This document shows positions 1-8,323 of a stretch of DNA of 49,674 nucleotides, one piece after another. Each line of letters begins with the position of its first letter. The first letter of the stretch is position 1. The notes under the pieces are model-generated. The model did no database searches. It was not told where the DNA came from and saw nothing but the letters and a program-made list of their open reading frames with translations. The DNA is from Oscillospiraceae bacterium (GTDB taxonomy: Bacteria; Bacillota; Clostridia; Oscillospirales; Ruminococcaceae), in NCBI GenBank assembly GCA_009777445.1, contig WRLV01000007.1, forward strand, positions 1 through 49,674, read 5' to 3'. A program made the position numbers and the translations under genes.

Positions 1-2
1 TA

Positions 3-818
3 AGCCTATTTATATTTCCTGTTTCAGCAAAAGCCGCCACAGCCGTAGACATAACCATCTCTGTAAATGAAATTCGGCAGATTCGAGTAACCCCAAAAGA
101 GAGTTTCAGTACAAAATGGCGCACAAGCGACAGAAATATCGTCATGGTCAGCAAAACAGGAAAAATCAAAGGCATAGCCGAGGGAAAAGCAACCGTCACC
201 GCAACAGCAGGAAAATCAACGCTCGAATTTAACATAATAGTCAAAAAAGCAGAAGAGCCGGTATTATTACCTAATGCGCCTGAGATTGTATTCATATTGC
301 TGTGCAGGGTTCTAAACCCACAAAAAAGTTTTAACGAACCCGATTATGTTTGGTGGGGGTTATTCATAGATAACAAGGGGAAAATTAAAGAATTTACCTT
401 TGCTGATGAAGATTACGAACCCGGGTTTACATTCATGTCTAACTATTTAATCAAGAACTACGGCAAAATTTTAGAATCGGGTAACGAAACAGAGCAAACG
501 GTCGATTCTGACACTTTAAAAAACTATTACAAAAAATTGTTAAGCATTGATAAAAATACTCGTGTAGCGATATATAACGATAAGTTTGTCATTACTAACG
601 ATGAAGAAATAGGATATGTTGACTACTATGGTCTCAAGAAAGATAGTGTAGGTAAAGTTCAGGTGGCGTTATTAAAGGGACGTGGTAATATAAAACTTGA
701 CAACATAGACCCGAACGCAGAAGAAATAAGTCAGTGGCTTATAACAACGATTTCTTTTGAACCATATAACAACTGGGGTGTAGATTATGAAAATTATCAC
801 AACGGCGCTGGCTTTTAA
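3..818 (+). CDS. Secreted BIG2 (Ig-like) domain protein, 5' end cut by window edge
   Basis: The reading frame is open to the left edge, so the true start lies outside the window. The first visible residues (FIFPVSAKAA) look like the end of a signal peptide with an Ala-x-Ala cleavage site. They are followed by a bacterial Ig-like group 2 domain at about residues 17-77, with the family signature of a W near WRTSD, then V-SKTGKIKGIAEGKATVTA. The remaining 190 or so residues (rich in Asn, Asp, Tyr and Lys) match no family I recognise. It probably acts outside the cell. A second BIG2 domain occurs in the SGNH protein at 40568-41398. The next gene starts 44 bases downstream in the same direction. 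An ATG at 144 could be mistaken for the start, but it lies inside the BIG2 domain. Confidence 0.8.
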   Translation, partial: SLFIFPVSAKAATAVDITISVNEIRQIRVTPKESFSTKWRTSDRNIVMVSKTGKIKGIAEGKATVTATAGKSTLEFNIIVKKAEEPVLLPNAPEIVFILLCRVLNPQKSFNEPDYVWWGLFIDNKGKIKEFTFADEDYEPGFTFMSNYLIKNYGKILESGNETEQTVDSDTLKNYYKKLLSIDKNTRVAIYNDKFVITNDEEIGYVDYYGLKKDSVGKVQVALLKGRGNIKLDNIDPNAEEISQWLITTISFEPYNNWGVDYENYHNGAGF

Positions 819-862
819 ACTCGTTAAAAACTAAAATTTATGAATAATAGGAGAATAAAATT

Positions 863-3800
863 ATGTTTAAAAGAACAAAAAAGACCATATCGGGCGTTTT
901 AGCAACGCTAATATTTGTTTCGTTGTTTGCGAGTGTTCCCGTTTTTGCGAGTAACATTTCAACGTATATCTATAACGGCTATACGGTTGAATATTTTGTT
1001 GATGCCGAATGGCAAGGGCATCAAAATATAAGCGTAACCCTAATCAATACAAGCGATGAAAATCTTGTTGACTGGGCATTAAAATTCGATGCGAGTGGCG
1101 ACATTATCACGATTTGGAACGGCGAAATTTCTGAAAATAACGACACAGAGTACATAATAACCCATGCCGGTTGGAATCGCGAAATTTGGGCAGGGCATAG
1201 AACTTCGTTTGGCTATATAGTTGCAGGCGACACACTTTTCGCGCCGCTCAAGTTTGAAATAGGTCCGGATTTTGACAATGGCGACACCTCGCAAGACGAA
1301 CCGGACATTCCGGGCGAACCGGACGTTCCGGGCGAACCGGAAGAGCCGAAAAATCCCGGTGATACAAACAGTTCCGGTGAAAACGAAAATGATGAGGAAA
1401 TTGAATTGTTCGATATTGGCGAGATTTACTTTAAAGATATTGTGGGCGATGAGGACATTGAATTTGGTGATAGCGTATACTATCAGAAAAACCAGTTTCT
1501 GCTGACGATTGAGCAGGGCGTTAGCAAATCCGAAATTAATGACATGCTTCAAGACTATAAGGCGCGCTTGGACGAAGGCGCGTGGTTGCACAGGGAGGAG
1601 GACAGCGGCTATCGGAATAGCCAATGGCTTCCACGGCTTCACAAAATCGAGATTGTGGGGTACATTGAGTTAGTCAACGAGGTTCAAGTTGAGTTCACGC
1701 CATATGAACCACGGGACTATGAGGATTATGAGATACTGAAGGAATCGAGAGCCTATGAAACTCTTTTTGAAAACGGAGTTTTTGAGGCCGGCGATGAAGA
1801 CTATTATGTAGGTGAATATTTCAACGAGAGCGGGTATTATTATAATTGGTACACTTATAAAGAGCATACACCAATGCAAGCACGTTTTCAAATGAATGAT
1901 TATTTAGACCGAACACATCTTCAAAAACTACTCGACTTCATCAGCCAAGACCCGATAGTCGAACACTCTTCACTCAACTACATAAGTTTTGATGAGGAAG
2001 AGGCTGCCCCCGACAATACGCACACCCCGAACGACCCGGCATGGCAAAATCAGAATTGGAATCCACAGGGCAGTGAATTGCCGGCTAATAATACAATCGC
2101 CAATCGCAATTGGGGTTTTGAGGCGGTAAATGTTCGTCAAGCGTGGGGAGCAGTCAGGAATGGGACAAGCGAAAACGTTCGTGTTGGCGTTATCGACAGC
2201 AATTTCAACCCACATAACGACTTAAATTTAACCACCCAAAACACCTTTAATAACACCACAAATCAAGGCGGTTCCCACGGCACGAAAGTCGCAGGTATCA
2301 TTGCGGCAAGGCACGGCAACAACAGGGGAATAGCAGGGGTTATGCCGAACGTCACTCTCTTGGCTTATTCAACTCGTGGGCAGAATACAACCGCCGCCGA
2401 TGGGTCAGATTACACAGAAAACGCCAACTCTTTAATGGCTCTTAGAACCGGACTTTCTCATTTAATAGGGCAAGGGGCAAAGGTTATAAATTATAGCATG
2501 GGTACCTCTCATCTTATGGGCTTCGCCGCCTCGAGAAGAAACGCAGCGGCGCTTAACGATTTGGACAGAGGCTCGCAATCGTTGTCAGTGTTTTTGGAAA
2601 GGCTTATAAACTTAAGGTACAATTTCGTAATCGTCACCGCGGCAGGGAATAACAATAATAAAGAGTATTATCGTCTACCCACCACAAGCACCGTTGCAAG
2701 CGTTGGCAATTTACGTTTCGATGGCGTTGCCGGAACGGCACAAAGAGAAGACTTTGAAAAATGGGCAAGATACGGCTTCGCCCCTGTGACAGATAATGCA
2801 ACATTGAGGGCGGTGGTAAGAGAAAGTGCGGATACTATAGTGTCTTTAAATGGTTTAATTACTACCTTTAATTTAGGCGTGCCAGCATTAACCGCAACCT
2901 CGACAGACGAGCAGATAGAAGCCACTTTCACGGCTACAAGAAACGCAATTAACGCTATGCCTAATGGCGCGACAAGAAATCAAGCACGAACAAGATACGA
3001 CACTATAAGAGAAACCTGGAACAATCGTCAACTAAAACTAACCTGGATAGGCGAAAATATAGTTAGCGGTAATGTCAACGCTCAATTCAACAGTTATCTG
3101 AACAATATAAACACTGCCGCTGTGCGCAATCGCATTATTGTGGTGGGGGCTTTAGACTGCGGCGTGGCTTTTAATGCCAATAACGATAATCATACCGGCG
3201 CGGACGGTGTGAGAGTTGGCAACGTTTTTTATAGCAGAGCTGCTTTCAGCAATCGTGCTGCCAGAGTGGATATTTGGGCACCGGGGGTTGAAATTTTGAC
3301 TACCGACACCGCTAACGCCGCATCCATCTACAGAACCCCTAACGGCACGTCTTATTCCGCGCCAATTGTTTCGGGCGTTGCCGGGCTGATGTACTCGGTA
3401 AATCCTAATATAAGAGCGACTGAAGTGAAACGAATAATCATGAGAATTAATTTTAGCGCCGGACCGAATTTTGTAGGCTCTACAACTCAACTTAGAATGG
3501 TAAACGCTCTTGAGTCTGTTGAGACAGCTGAAAACGCCCGAACTACCACGCTTACCCCACCGCGCGCAATCGTTTTTGGTGGAGTTTATTTTGATAACGA
3601 ACGATTAGGCGGTAGTCGTTCAAGGGATTATACCGATAATAAAAACTCTAATAACTTAAACAGGGTGTCGTTCGGAAGTGGAATAATCAAAAATGTGCGC
3701 TATGACTTTTGGGTGCAAGTTCAACAAAGAAATAGTAGCGGCAGACTTTCTCAATATACGGGCTACGCTTTTGATGTTGCGCAAGGGTTTTACAGATTAT

Positions 3801-5287
3801 ATTTTCAAGATGAAGGTCGCTATCTAATCAGTTATACTTTAACAGAAAGAGGTACAACGACTGAATTTTCTACTACTGACATTGAAGTCAATGTCACGGC
3901 AAACCGGACTCTTGCTATACAAAAAACATTAGCTTTTAACAGCGGTAGTTTACAAAACACAGTGCGAGTGTCAGACGATGACGAGGAAAACTTTATTGCA
4001 GATGTTGAGGTTAAATTGCACAGCATGGATGATGTGCTTGTTTTTGGCGAACTTTATCCCGATTTTGACGGTTCTTTCACCATGATTTCTGATGAAGAAG
4101 GCAAGTTAATTCTCGACTTGCCGGACGGCAGATATATACTTGTGTTGACTAAAGAAGGCTACAAAGATTTGAGTAAAACCGTTAACGTTATTGAGGGAAT
4201 TGTCTATTTTGACGGGGAAGTTCTTGAGCGAGTTTTGATGGAATCGCAAACTGCACGGGGTGACGATTGGAAATTTAGAGAAAAAATCGGAGAAGGTTTA
4301 AATTCAGTTTGTTATGGTAACGGTAAATTTGTAGCGGTTGGCTATAATACCATAGCAACCTCTATAAACGGCATTGATTGGAAAGAAGCGCAAGCGTTAG
4401 ACGGTGAATTTGATATTTACTGGGATTCAATCATTTACGGCAAAGGAATGTTTGTTGCCATTGGGTGGGTATATCATGAATTTGATAGTCAGTTAAACGA
4501 CTACATCATAATGACTTCACACGATGGAATTGAGTGGACAAAAAGAGAAAACCCCGATGGAATAGTCGGAATTAATTCAATCACTTATGGTAAAGGAATG
4601 TTTGTTGCTATTGCTACAAAGTTGTATTCTGCCTATGTGGATTATTATGATTCATACCCAACCATAATAATCTCAACGGACGGAATAAACTGGTCTAACG
4701 CCGAACTTCCCGAAGGCTTGGATAGAATTGATGTCATCGGTTATGGGAACGATTTATTTGTTGCCGCTGTTTATGTCAATTGGGGTGCTTATGTGATTAC
4801 ATCAACAGATGGATATAATTGGAGTTTGCAAGAGCAGAGAATTCTCCGCACACCATATGATGTTTGCTATGGCGAAGGTTTGTATATTTTTGCAATAACT
4901 TCAGAAGTAGGCGCGGACGTATTGATATCACAAGATGCAGTTAATTGGTCTGCTATAAGATTTACCGGAAGAACAGTATGGAATTCAATTGCTTATGGCG
5001 GCGGTGTTTTTGTTGTAATGAACAGGTATCAAGAAGGCTATACAATAGCAGGAGTATCAAATGACGGTTTAGAGTGGCGCATTGTTGAGGACAACGGTTT
5101 TAAGCAAAGCATTATTGAAGGGCTTGAACTTGAACTACACGAGCAAGAACTTATTGAGATTTTAGAGATTCCCGTTACAGTAAATTCACTTTGTTATGGC
5201 AATGGAATGTTTGTGGCGGTTAGCACATTTCATTGGGAAAGAAACGGTAAATGGCTTTCTGTCGGCACTATATTTACGTCTGAATAG
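863..5287 (+). CDS. Secreted subtilisin-like serine protease with N-terminal CBM2-like module and C-terminal seven-bladed propeller
   Basis: A 1474-residue exported protease. Residues 1-29 form a signal peptide ending VFASN. Residues about 32-135 resemble a CBM2 cellulose-binding module (conserved Trp, Asn-Thr and W-N positions and a Gly-Phe-Gly-like end). An acidic Pro/Gly linker follows at about 140-180. A likely propeptide precedes the S8 catalytic domain, whose triad is visible: Asp445 in VIDSN, His472 in GSHGTKVAG and Ser830 in GTSYSAP, with oxyanion Asn596 in AAGNN. The Asn-Ser distance (234 residues) is far larger than in plain subtilisins because of a helical insert at about 610-740. 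A carboxypeptidase-regulatory-like beta domain lies near 1050-1120. The last 360 residues hold seven YGNGxFVAV...S.DGxxW repeats, read as a seven-bladed beta-propeller. RBS AGGAG precedes the ATG. Its substrate and anchoring are unknown. Confidence 0.85.
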   Translation: MFKRTKKTISGVLATLIFVSLFASVPVFASNISTYIYNGYTVEYFVDAEWQGHQNISVTLINTSDENLVDWALKFDASGDIITIWNGEISENNDTEYIITHAGWNREIWAGHRTSFGYIVAGDTLFAPLKFEIGPDFDNGDTSQDEPDIPGEPDVPGEPEEPKNPGDTNSSGENENDEEIELFDIGEIYFKDIVGDEDIEFGDSVYYQKNQFLLTIEQGVSKSEINDMLQDYKARLDEGAWLHREEDSGYRNSQWLPRLHKIEIVGYIELVNEVQVEFTPYEPRDYEDYEILKESRAYETLFENGVFEAGDEDYYVGEYFNESGYYYNWYTYKEHTPMQARFQMNDYLDRTHLQKLLDFISQDPIVEHSSLNYISFDEEEAAPDNTHTPNDPAWQNQNWNPQGSELPANNTIANRNWGFEAVNVRQAWGAVRNGTSENVRVGVIDSNFNPHNDLNLTTQNTFNNTTNQGGSHGTKVAGIIAARHGNNRGIAGVMPNVTLLAYSTRGQNTTAADGSDYTENANSLMALRTGLSHLIGQGAKVINYSMGTSHLMGFAASRRNAAALNDLDRGSQSLSVFLERLINLRYNFVIVTAAGNNNNKEYYRLPTTSTVASVGNLRFDGVAGTAQREDFEKWARYGFAPVTDNATLRAVVRESADTIVSLNGLITTFNLGVPALTATSTDEQIEATFTATRNAINAMPNGATRNQARTRYDTIRETWNNRQLKLTWIGENIVSGNVNAQFNSYLNNINTAAVRNRIIVVGALDCGVAFNANNDNHTGADGVRVGNVFYSRAAFSNRAARVDIWAPGVEILTTDTANAASIYRTPNGTSYSAPIVSGVAGLMYSVNPNIRATEVKRIIMRINFSAGPNFVGSTTQLRMVNALESVETAENARTTTLTPPRAIVFGGVYFDNERLGGSRSRDYTDNKNSNNLNRVSFGSGIIKNVRYDFWVQVQQRNSSGRLSQYTGYAFDVAQGFYRLYFQDEGRYLISYTLTERGTTTEFSTTDIEVNVTANRTLAIQKTLAFNSGSLQNTVRVSDDDEENFIADVEVKLHSMDDVLVFGELYPDFDGSFTMISDEEGKLILDLPDGRYILVLTKEGYKDLSKTVNVIEGIVYFDGEVLERVLMESQTARGDDWKFREKIGEGLNSVCYGNGKFVAVGYNTIATSINGIDWKEAQALDGEFDIYWDSIIYGKGMFVAIGWVYHEFDSQLNDYIIMTSHDGIEWTKRENPDGIVGINSITYGKGMFVAIATKLYSAYVDYYDSYPTIIISTDGINWSNAELPEGLDRIDVIGYGNDLFVAAVYVNWGAYVITSTDGYNWSLQEQRILRTPYDVCYGEGLYIFAITSEVGADVLISQDAVNWSAIRFTGRTVWNSIAYGGGVFVVMNRYQEGYTIAGVSNDGLEWRIVEDNGFKQSIIEGLELELHEQELIEILEIPVTVNSLCYGNGMFVAVSTFHWERNGKWLSVGTIFTSE

Positions 5288-5308
5288 ACTCTACTGCAAG
5301 AAATTATA

Positions 5309-5339
5309 AAGGGGACACTTAGTGTTCCCTTTTGCTTTT
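5309..5339 (+). terminator. Rho-independent terminator after the subtilase gene
   Basis: Stem AAGGGGACAC (5309-5318), 3-base loop, and GTGTTCCCTT (5322-5331) with one G-T wobble. A T-rich tail TTGCTTTTG follows. It lies 21 bases after the protease stop codon. Confidence 0.75.
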
Positions 5340-5363
5340 GTCTGTCTAAACTCGTCGGAGGTG

Positions 5364-5392
5364 TTGACAAAATAATTAAAGTATGATATAAT
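5364..5392 (+). promoter_or_regulatory. Consensus sigma-A promoter of the IS1-like transposase
   Basis: TTGACA at 5364-5369, a 17-base spacer, and TATAAT at 5387-5392. This is a perfect match to consensus in both boxes. The RBS AGGAG at 5401-5405 and the ATG at 5416 follow. Confidence 0.8.
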
Positions 5393-5415
5393 ATCGGCAA
5401 AGGAGTTGATATTAT

Positions 5416-6087
5416 ATGAAAATCAAAATTACACGTTGTAAAAAATGCCAAAGCCCGAAAACTGTTAAAGCGGGTAAAGTCAATGGAAATCAGCGTTTCA
5501 AGTGCAAAGATTGCGGTTGCCAATTTCAACCTAATCGCCACCACGGAAGACCGGAAAAAACAAAAAGGTTTGCGATAATTCTCTATTTATTTGGGTTGTC
5601 GTTTCGCACTATTGCGAAATTAACCAAAACCGACCTACACGCCGTGTATCGTTGGATAAGGGAATTCGCCGAAGAGCATTATGAAAAACCGGAACCTAAA
5701 TCCAAGGCTGTGATAGTTGAGCTCGATGAAATGTGGCATTTTATCCACTCTAAAAAAACAGTGTTGGATATGGAAAGCTTATAATCCGCAGATTTCAAGG
5801 TTCGCTCAGCCGTCCGCAATTTATTGCGGCTAACGGCGTGCGGTTCTTATTGCCGCGATACCGGTCAACTTATCGACTGGGAGTGTGGAGGGCGAGATAA
5901 TGATACATTTAGACGGCTTTACAAGCGATTAAAAAAGGTGTCTATGGGGAAAAGCGTAGTTAATTTATACCGATATGCGGAAATTAGCAAAGCTGTTATT
6001 GCCAGATTTATAACCGATAATTACGTGGGAGCAAAATCATCAAGGTGGAGTAGTATATTTCTATATGTTTTACAAGACTTTTTTTAA
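5416..6087 (+). pseudogene. IS1-like transposase, broken (frameshift plus 68-bp insertion, 3' end lost)
   Basis: The first part is an InsA-like N-terminus. It has a zinc-ribbon (C8, C11, C32, C35 in CKKC and CKDC), a helix-turn-helix at about 45-75, and the start of the DDE catalytic region (VELDEMWHFIHSKK). Reading then fails at a run of seven A (5752-5758). With six A the frame would continue as KKQCWIWKAY, the expected sequence of this family. A further 68 bp (5783-5850) interrupts the gene after KAY. Beyond it the protein resumes as CRDTGQLIDWECGGRD and LYKRLKK. The two lesions add 69 bases, which restores the original frame. After about 5945 similarity fades, a third frame change near 5960 is possible, and the C-terminus is missing. 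A strong promoter and RBS are intact, so transcription may persist. Production of an active transposase looks impossible. Confidence 0.8.
5783..5850. mobile_element. 68-bp insertion inside the transposase pseudogene
   Basis: The segment is flanked by a 5-base direct repeat CTTAT (5778-5782 and 5846-5850). It begins and ends with inverted CCGCA/TGCGG. It also contains a strong hairpin (CCGCAA-TTTA-TTGCGG with outer GCCGT/ACGGC). Removing it rejoins the transposase frame between WKAY and CRDTG. This looks like a miniature mobile element or a palindromic repeat insertion. Its family is unknown to me. Confidence 0.55.
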
Positions 6088-6089
6088 AG

Positions 6090-6521
6090 TTTTTCAACAC
6101 GACCCAAAACTTCACCTCGCTGTCCGTAATCGACAGCAAAACCCTGCTCGCACTCGATTGCGAACCGCCGCTCTTCATCGTTTCGCGGCTTTTACCGACA
6201 GGCTTGGCTGTACTTGCAGGCAGTCCGAAAGTCGGAAAATCGTGGCTATCATTATGGCTCTGTCAGCAAGTTTCGCACGGTCTGCCCGTGTAGGAATTTG
6301 ACACGCTCAAATCCACTGTGCTGTATTTGGCACCCGAAGACACCGTTGACATACTGCATTTTCGATTGTCGCACATCACCGAAATGGCGAGTAAGAGTTT
6401 ATTCGGGAAGTATAGACTTTCAAGCAACGATTGGGACAAGGTTTCGACACTTGCAAAGGAAGCAATAAAGGCACGAAAAGCCGTTAAAAGAAAACAAGAC
6501 ATTCTAATAAAACAATTATAA
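6090..6521 (+). pseudogene. RepA-like AAA (P-loop) replication ATPase remnant
   Basis: One frame reads through the stretch FTSLSVIDSKTLLALD, then PTGLAVLAGSPKVGKSWL with a Walker A motif GSPKVGKS at about 6219-6242. It then meets TAG at 6291-6293, where the family has Trp (PVWEFDT). The frame continues unbroken as DTLKSTVLYLAPEDTVD up to the TAA at 6519-6521. These features match the AAA_25/RepA ATPases of phages and plasmids. The N-terminus (primase/DnaB-binding part) and most of the C-terminal half are missing, so the fragment of roughly 143 codons cannot be functional. Together with the transposase remnant it marks 5400-6520 as a graveyard of mobile DNA. Confidence 0.7.
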
Positions 6522-6596
6522 ACCATTTAGCTTAAAATGTCAATATTTTAATTAAATTTTGGTAATTTATTTAAAAAAATCAGAATTAACTTCTTT

Positions 6597-6625
6597 GAAT
6601 ATACTCCCTTAATTTACAAATACTA
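6597..6625 (+). promoter_or_regulatory. Candidate forespore (sigma-G/F type) promoter of spoVT
   Basis: GAATA at 6597-6601, a 17-base spacer, and AATACTA at 6619-6625. This resembles the sigma-G pattern (GNATR and CATNNTA). In Bacillus subtilis spoVT is under sigma-G control (known for the family). No sigma-A promoter is apparent in the 140-base gap. Confidence 0.45.
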
Positions 6626-6661
6626 TCAATATTGAATTAAATTTCAAAGGAGTTATTATAT

Positions 6662-7204
6662 ATGAAAGCAACCGGAATTGTAAGGAGAATAGACGATTTA
6701 GGGAGGGTTGTTATCCCTAAGGAGATTAGACGGACTATGCGTATTAGGGAGGGCGACCCACTTGAAATATACACAAATGTCGATGGGGAGGTAATATTTA
6801 AAAAATACTCACCGGTTGGCGAAATCACGGATTTTGCAACGCGATATGCCGAGGTTTTGTCAAAAATTGGAGGTTGTCCCACCGTGATTTGTGACCGCGA
6901 CCACGTAATTGCCGCTTCAGGCATACAAAAAAAAGAGGTGTTAGAGAGAAGGGTGTCTAACTCACTTGAAGATTTAATAGAACAGCGCAAAAGCCATGTC
7001 TATAAATCTTATGAAGACAAACGACTAACTCCTATTGAAGGGGTAGACAGATACGCTATAGCTTGCACGCCGATAGTTACTCAAGGTGACGTGGGCGGTG
7101 CAGTAATTATGTTGGCAAGCGACGGGCACGAATACGCAACCCCTGAACAAACCGCACTCGTAAATGCCGCCGCCATGTATTTCAGCAAGCAAATGGAAGA
7201 GTGA
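6662..7204 (+). CDS. spoVT: Stage V sporulation protein T, AbrB-family transcription regulator
   Basis: This 180-residue protein is nearly the length of B. subtilis SpoVT (178). Residues 1-52 are an AbrB-type swapped-hairpin DNA-binding domain, opening MKATGIVRRIDDLGRVVIPK, close to identical to SpoVT. Residues about 56-178 form the GAF-like sensor domain typical of SpoVT, which separates it from short AbrB proteins. SpoVT controls late forespore genes and spore germination properties (established for the family). The RBS AAAGGAG lies 9 bases before the ATG. The gene stands alone, between mobile-element debris and a repeat element that begins at its stop codon. Confidence 0.95.
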   Translation: MKATGIVRRIDDLGRVVIPKEIRRTMRIREGDPLEIYTNVDGEVIFKKYSPVGEITDFATRYAEVLSKIGGCPTVICDRDHVIAASGIQKKEVLERRVSNSLEDLIEQRKSHVYKSYEDKRLTPIEGVDRYAIACTPIVTQGDVGGAVIMLASDGHEYATPEQTALVNAAAMYFSKQMEE

Positions 7205-7208
7205 CGAA

Positions 7209-7271
7209 CAGTTGACAGTTGACAATTGAGAGTTGACAGTTATGTAGGGGACGGGCTTGCCCGTCCCCTAC
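7209..7271. repeat. Dispersed modular repeat, copy 1 (TTGACA array plus 28-bp palindrome)
   Basis: Starts 5 bases after the spoVT stop. An array of TTGACA/GTTGACAGT units fills 7210-7240. A perfect palindrome GTAGGGGACGGGC-TT-GCCCGTCCCCTAC follows at 7244-7271. The palindrome may also terminate transcription from both convergent neighbours, but it lacks a strong T tract. Confidence 0.85.
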
Positions 7272-7295
7272 TATTCTGTTTATCTTATAAAATAT

Positions 7296-8213
7296 TTAAT
7301 TACCAATAAACTCTCTCACTAACGAATTGTCGGGGATTAGGGCGTGTTCAACGTTTCCGACTTGTGTTAAAACAGTTGAGAGTGTTTTCATTTGAGGGGA
7401 ATAATCATCTGTTTTTAAAAGAGAGTCTAAGTCTTTTGATAAAACGCTTTTATACGCACAAAGCTCATACGGAATGAAGGTGTCTATGTCAAATTTCGCT
7501 CTTTCTTTATAGGGCATAATGTACTTTTCTTCACCAAGCTCGACATTACTGAAAAAATTGAAAGTTTCATCAAGGCTTCTTCCCCTGAACAGGCGGTCGC
7601 GAACAAAACGCCGTGCCAATCTCACCTTTGACGGGTGGAGCAATTCTCCTTCGGCGGTTTCAATCCTAGTGCGAACTGAGACATAAACCCCCACGCTTTC
7701 GTTTGAAGCCGCGCCGGTCACGGTGGGGTTAAGCGCGTGAATCCCCTCAAATATTACGCTCTCGCCCGGACGGCGGCGCCAGGTCTCGCCCGCTAAACTT
7801 TGTTGCGTTTTAAAGTCAAAGTGTGGAATGTGTATTTCCTTACATTCAAGCAGGGCTTGAATATGTTGCCCGATTAAGTCTCTATCCATTCGTGAGGGCG
7901 ATTCAAGGTCGAGATTGCCATCCTCGTCAACCTCATTTCGAGGGTCGTTGTGAGAAAGAAAATAGTTGTCCATCGAAATAACCTTAGCTGGGTGTGAAAA
8001 TCGGGCAAGCATATCTTTCAGCCTAAGCGATGATATTGTTTTCCCCGAACCGGATGGTCCCGACAACAACACAATAGGGCTGATGTCGGCGTGAGCCGCC
8101 GCCTTTTGAGCAACTAAGGTAATTTGTGCGGTATACTCCTCTTCGCAAAAGTTTATAAATTCTGCGGCACTTTTAAGCCGACGATTGATACTTTCAATTT
8201 TAATAATTCTCAT
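7296..8213 (-). CDS. Uridine kinase-like P-loop nucleoside kinase
   Basis: A 305-residue protein of the phosphoribulokinase/uridine kinase family, expected to phosphorylate a nucleoside in pyrimidine salvage with a nucleoside triphosphate. The Walker A motif GPSGSGKT is at residues 52-59. The VISMDNYF, DLESPSRMD and FEGIHALN segments match the substrate and magnesium regions of clostridial uridine kinases. Those clostridial proteins are often about 550 residues with N-terminal TGS and threonyl-tRNA-synthetase-like parts. Only the kinase portion with a short leader is present here. RBS AAGGGGGGT lies 8 bases before the ATG. A perfect promoter sits upstream, back to back with that of the toxin-antitoxin pair. 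The exact substrate is not proven. Confidence 0.85.
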   Translation of the reverse strand: MRIIKIESINRRLKSAAEFINFCEEEYTAQITLVAQKAAAHADISPIVLLSGPSGSGKTISSLRLKDMLARFSHPAKVISMDNYFLSHNDPRNEVDEDGNLDLESPSRMDRDLIGQHIQALLECKEIHIPHFDFKTQQSLAGETWRRRPGESVIFEGIHALNPTVTGAASNESVGVYVSVRTRIETAEGELLHPSKVRLARRFVRDRLFRGRSLDETFNFFSNVELGEEKYIMPYKERAKFDIDTFIPYELCAYKSVLSKDLDSLLKTDDYSPQMKTLSTVLTQVGNVEHALIPDNSLVREFIGN

Positions 8214-8237
8214 AAAACAACCCCCCTTATTTTATCA

Positions 8238-8266
8238 ATTATACACCTAAAAACATAACTTGTCAA
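8238..8266 (-). promoter_or_regulatory. Sigma-A promoter of the uridine kinase gene
   Basis: On the minus strand: TTGACA at 8266-8261, a 17-base spacer, TATAAT at 8243-8238. Perfect consensus. Its -35 box lies only 6 bases from the -35 box of the divergent promoter. Confidence 0.8.
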
Positions 8267-8272
8267 TAACTG

Positions 8273-8301
8273 TTGACAAAAAGCTTTAAATGTGCTATCA
8301 T
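8273..8301 (+). promoter_or_regulatory. Sigma-A promoter of the toxin-antitoxin operon
   Basis: TTGACA at 8273-8278, a 17-base spacer and TATCAT at 8296-8301. The TTG within the -35 box is in frame with the toxin gene, but it precedes the promoter start site and cannot be the start codon. Confidence 0.75.
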
Positions 8302-8323
8302 ATATGCAGATAGGAGTGTTAAA

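Noticed and set aside
144-818. A complete gene starting at ATG 144
   Set aside because: The frame is open upstream to the window edge and the upstream codons encode a signal-peptide end and the first half of the BIG2 domain, so 144 is internal.
1079-1642. Frame opposite the subtilase, 187 codons
   Set aside because: Antisense to a well supported domain, with no RBS or family signature.
5752-5767. Programmed -1 frameshift at A AAA AAC as in IS1
   Set aside because: The continuation (CWIWKAY) lies in the +1 frame, not -1, so a one-base insertion in the A run is the simpler reading. The further 68-bp insertion also breaks the gene.
5783-5850. Integron attC site
   Set aside because: It has CTAACGGC and inverted arms, but lacks the paired R/L box arrangement of attC, and no integrase is adjacent.
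7209-7271. Plain Rho-independent terminators at the palindromes
   Set aside because: They are long and often without T tracts, and the same sequence occurs at unrelated genes together with TTGACA arrays, so repeat family is the better label, although termination may be a side effect.
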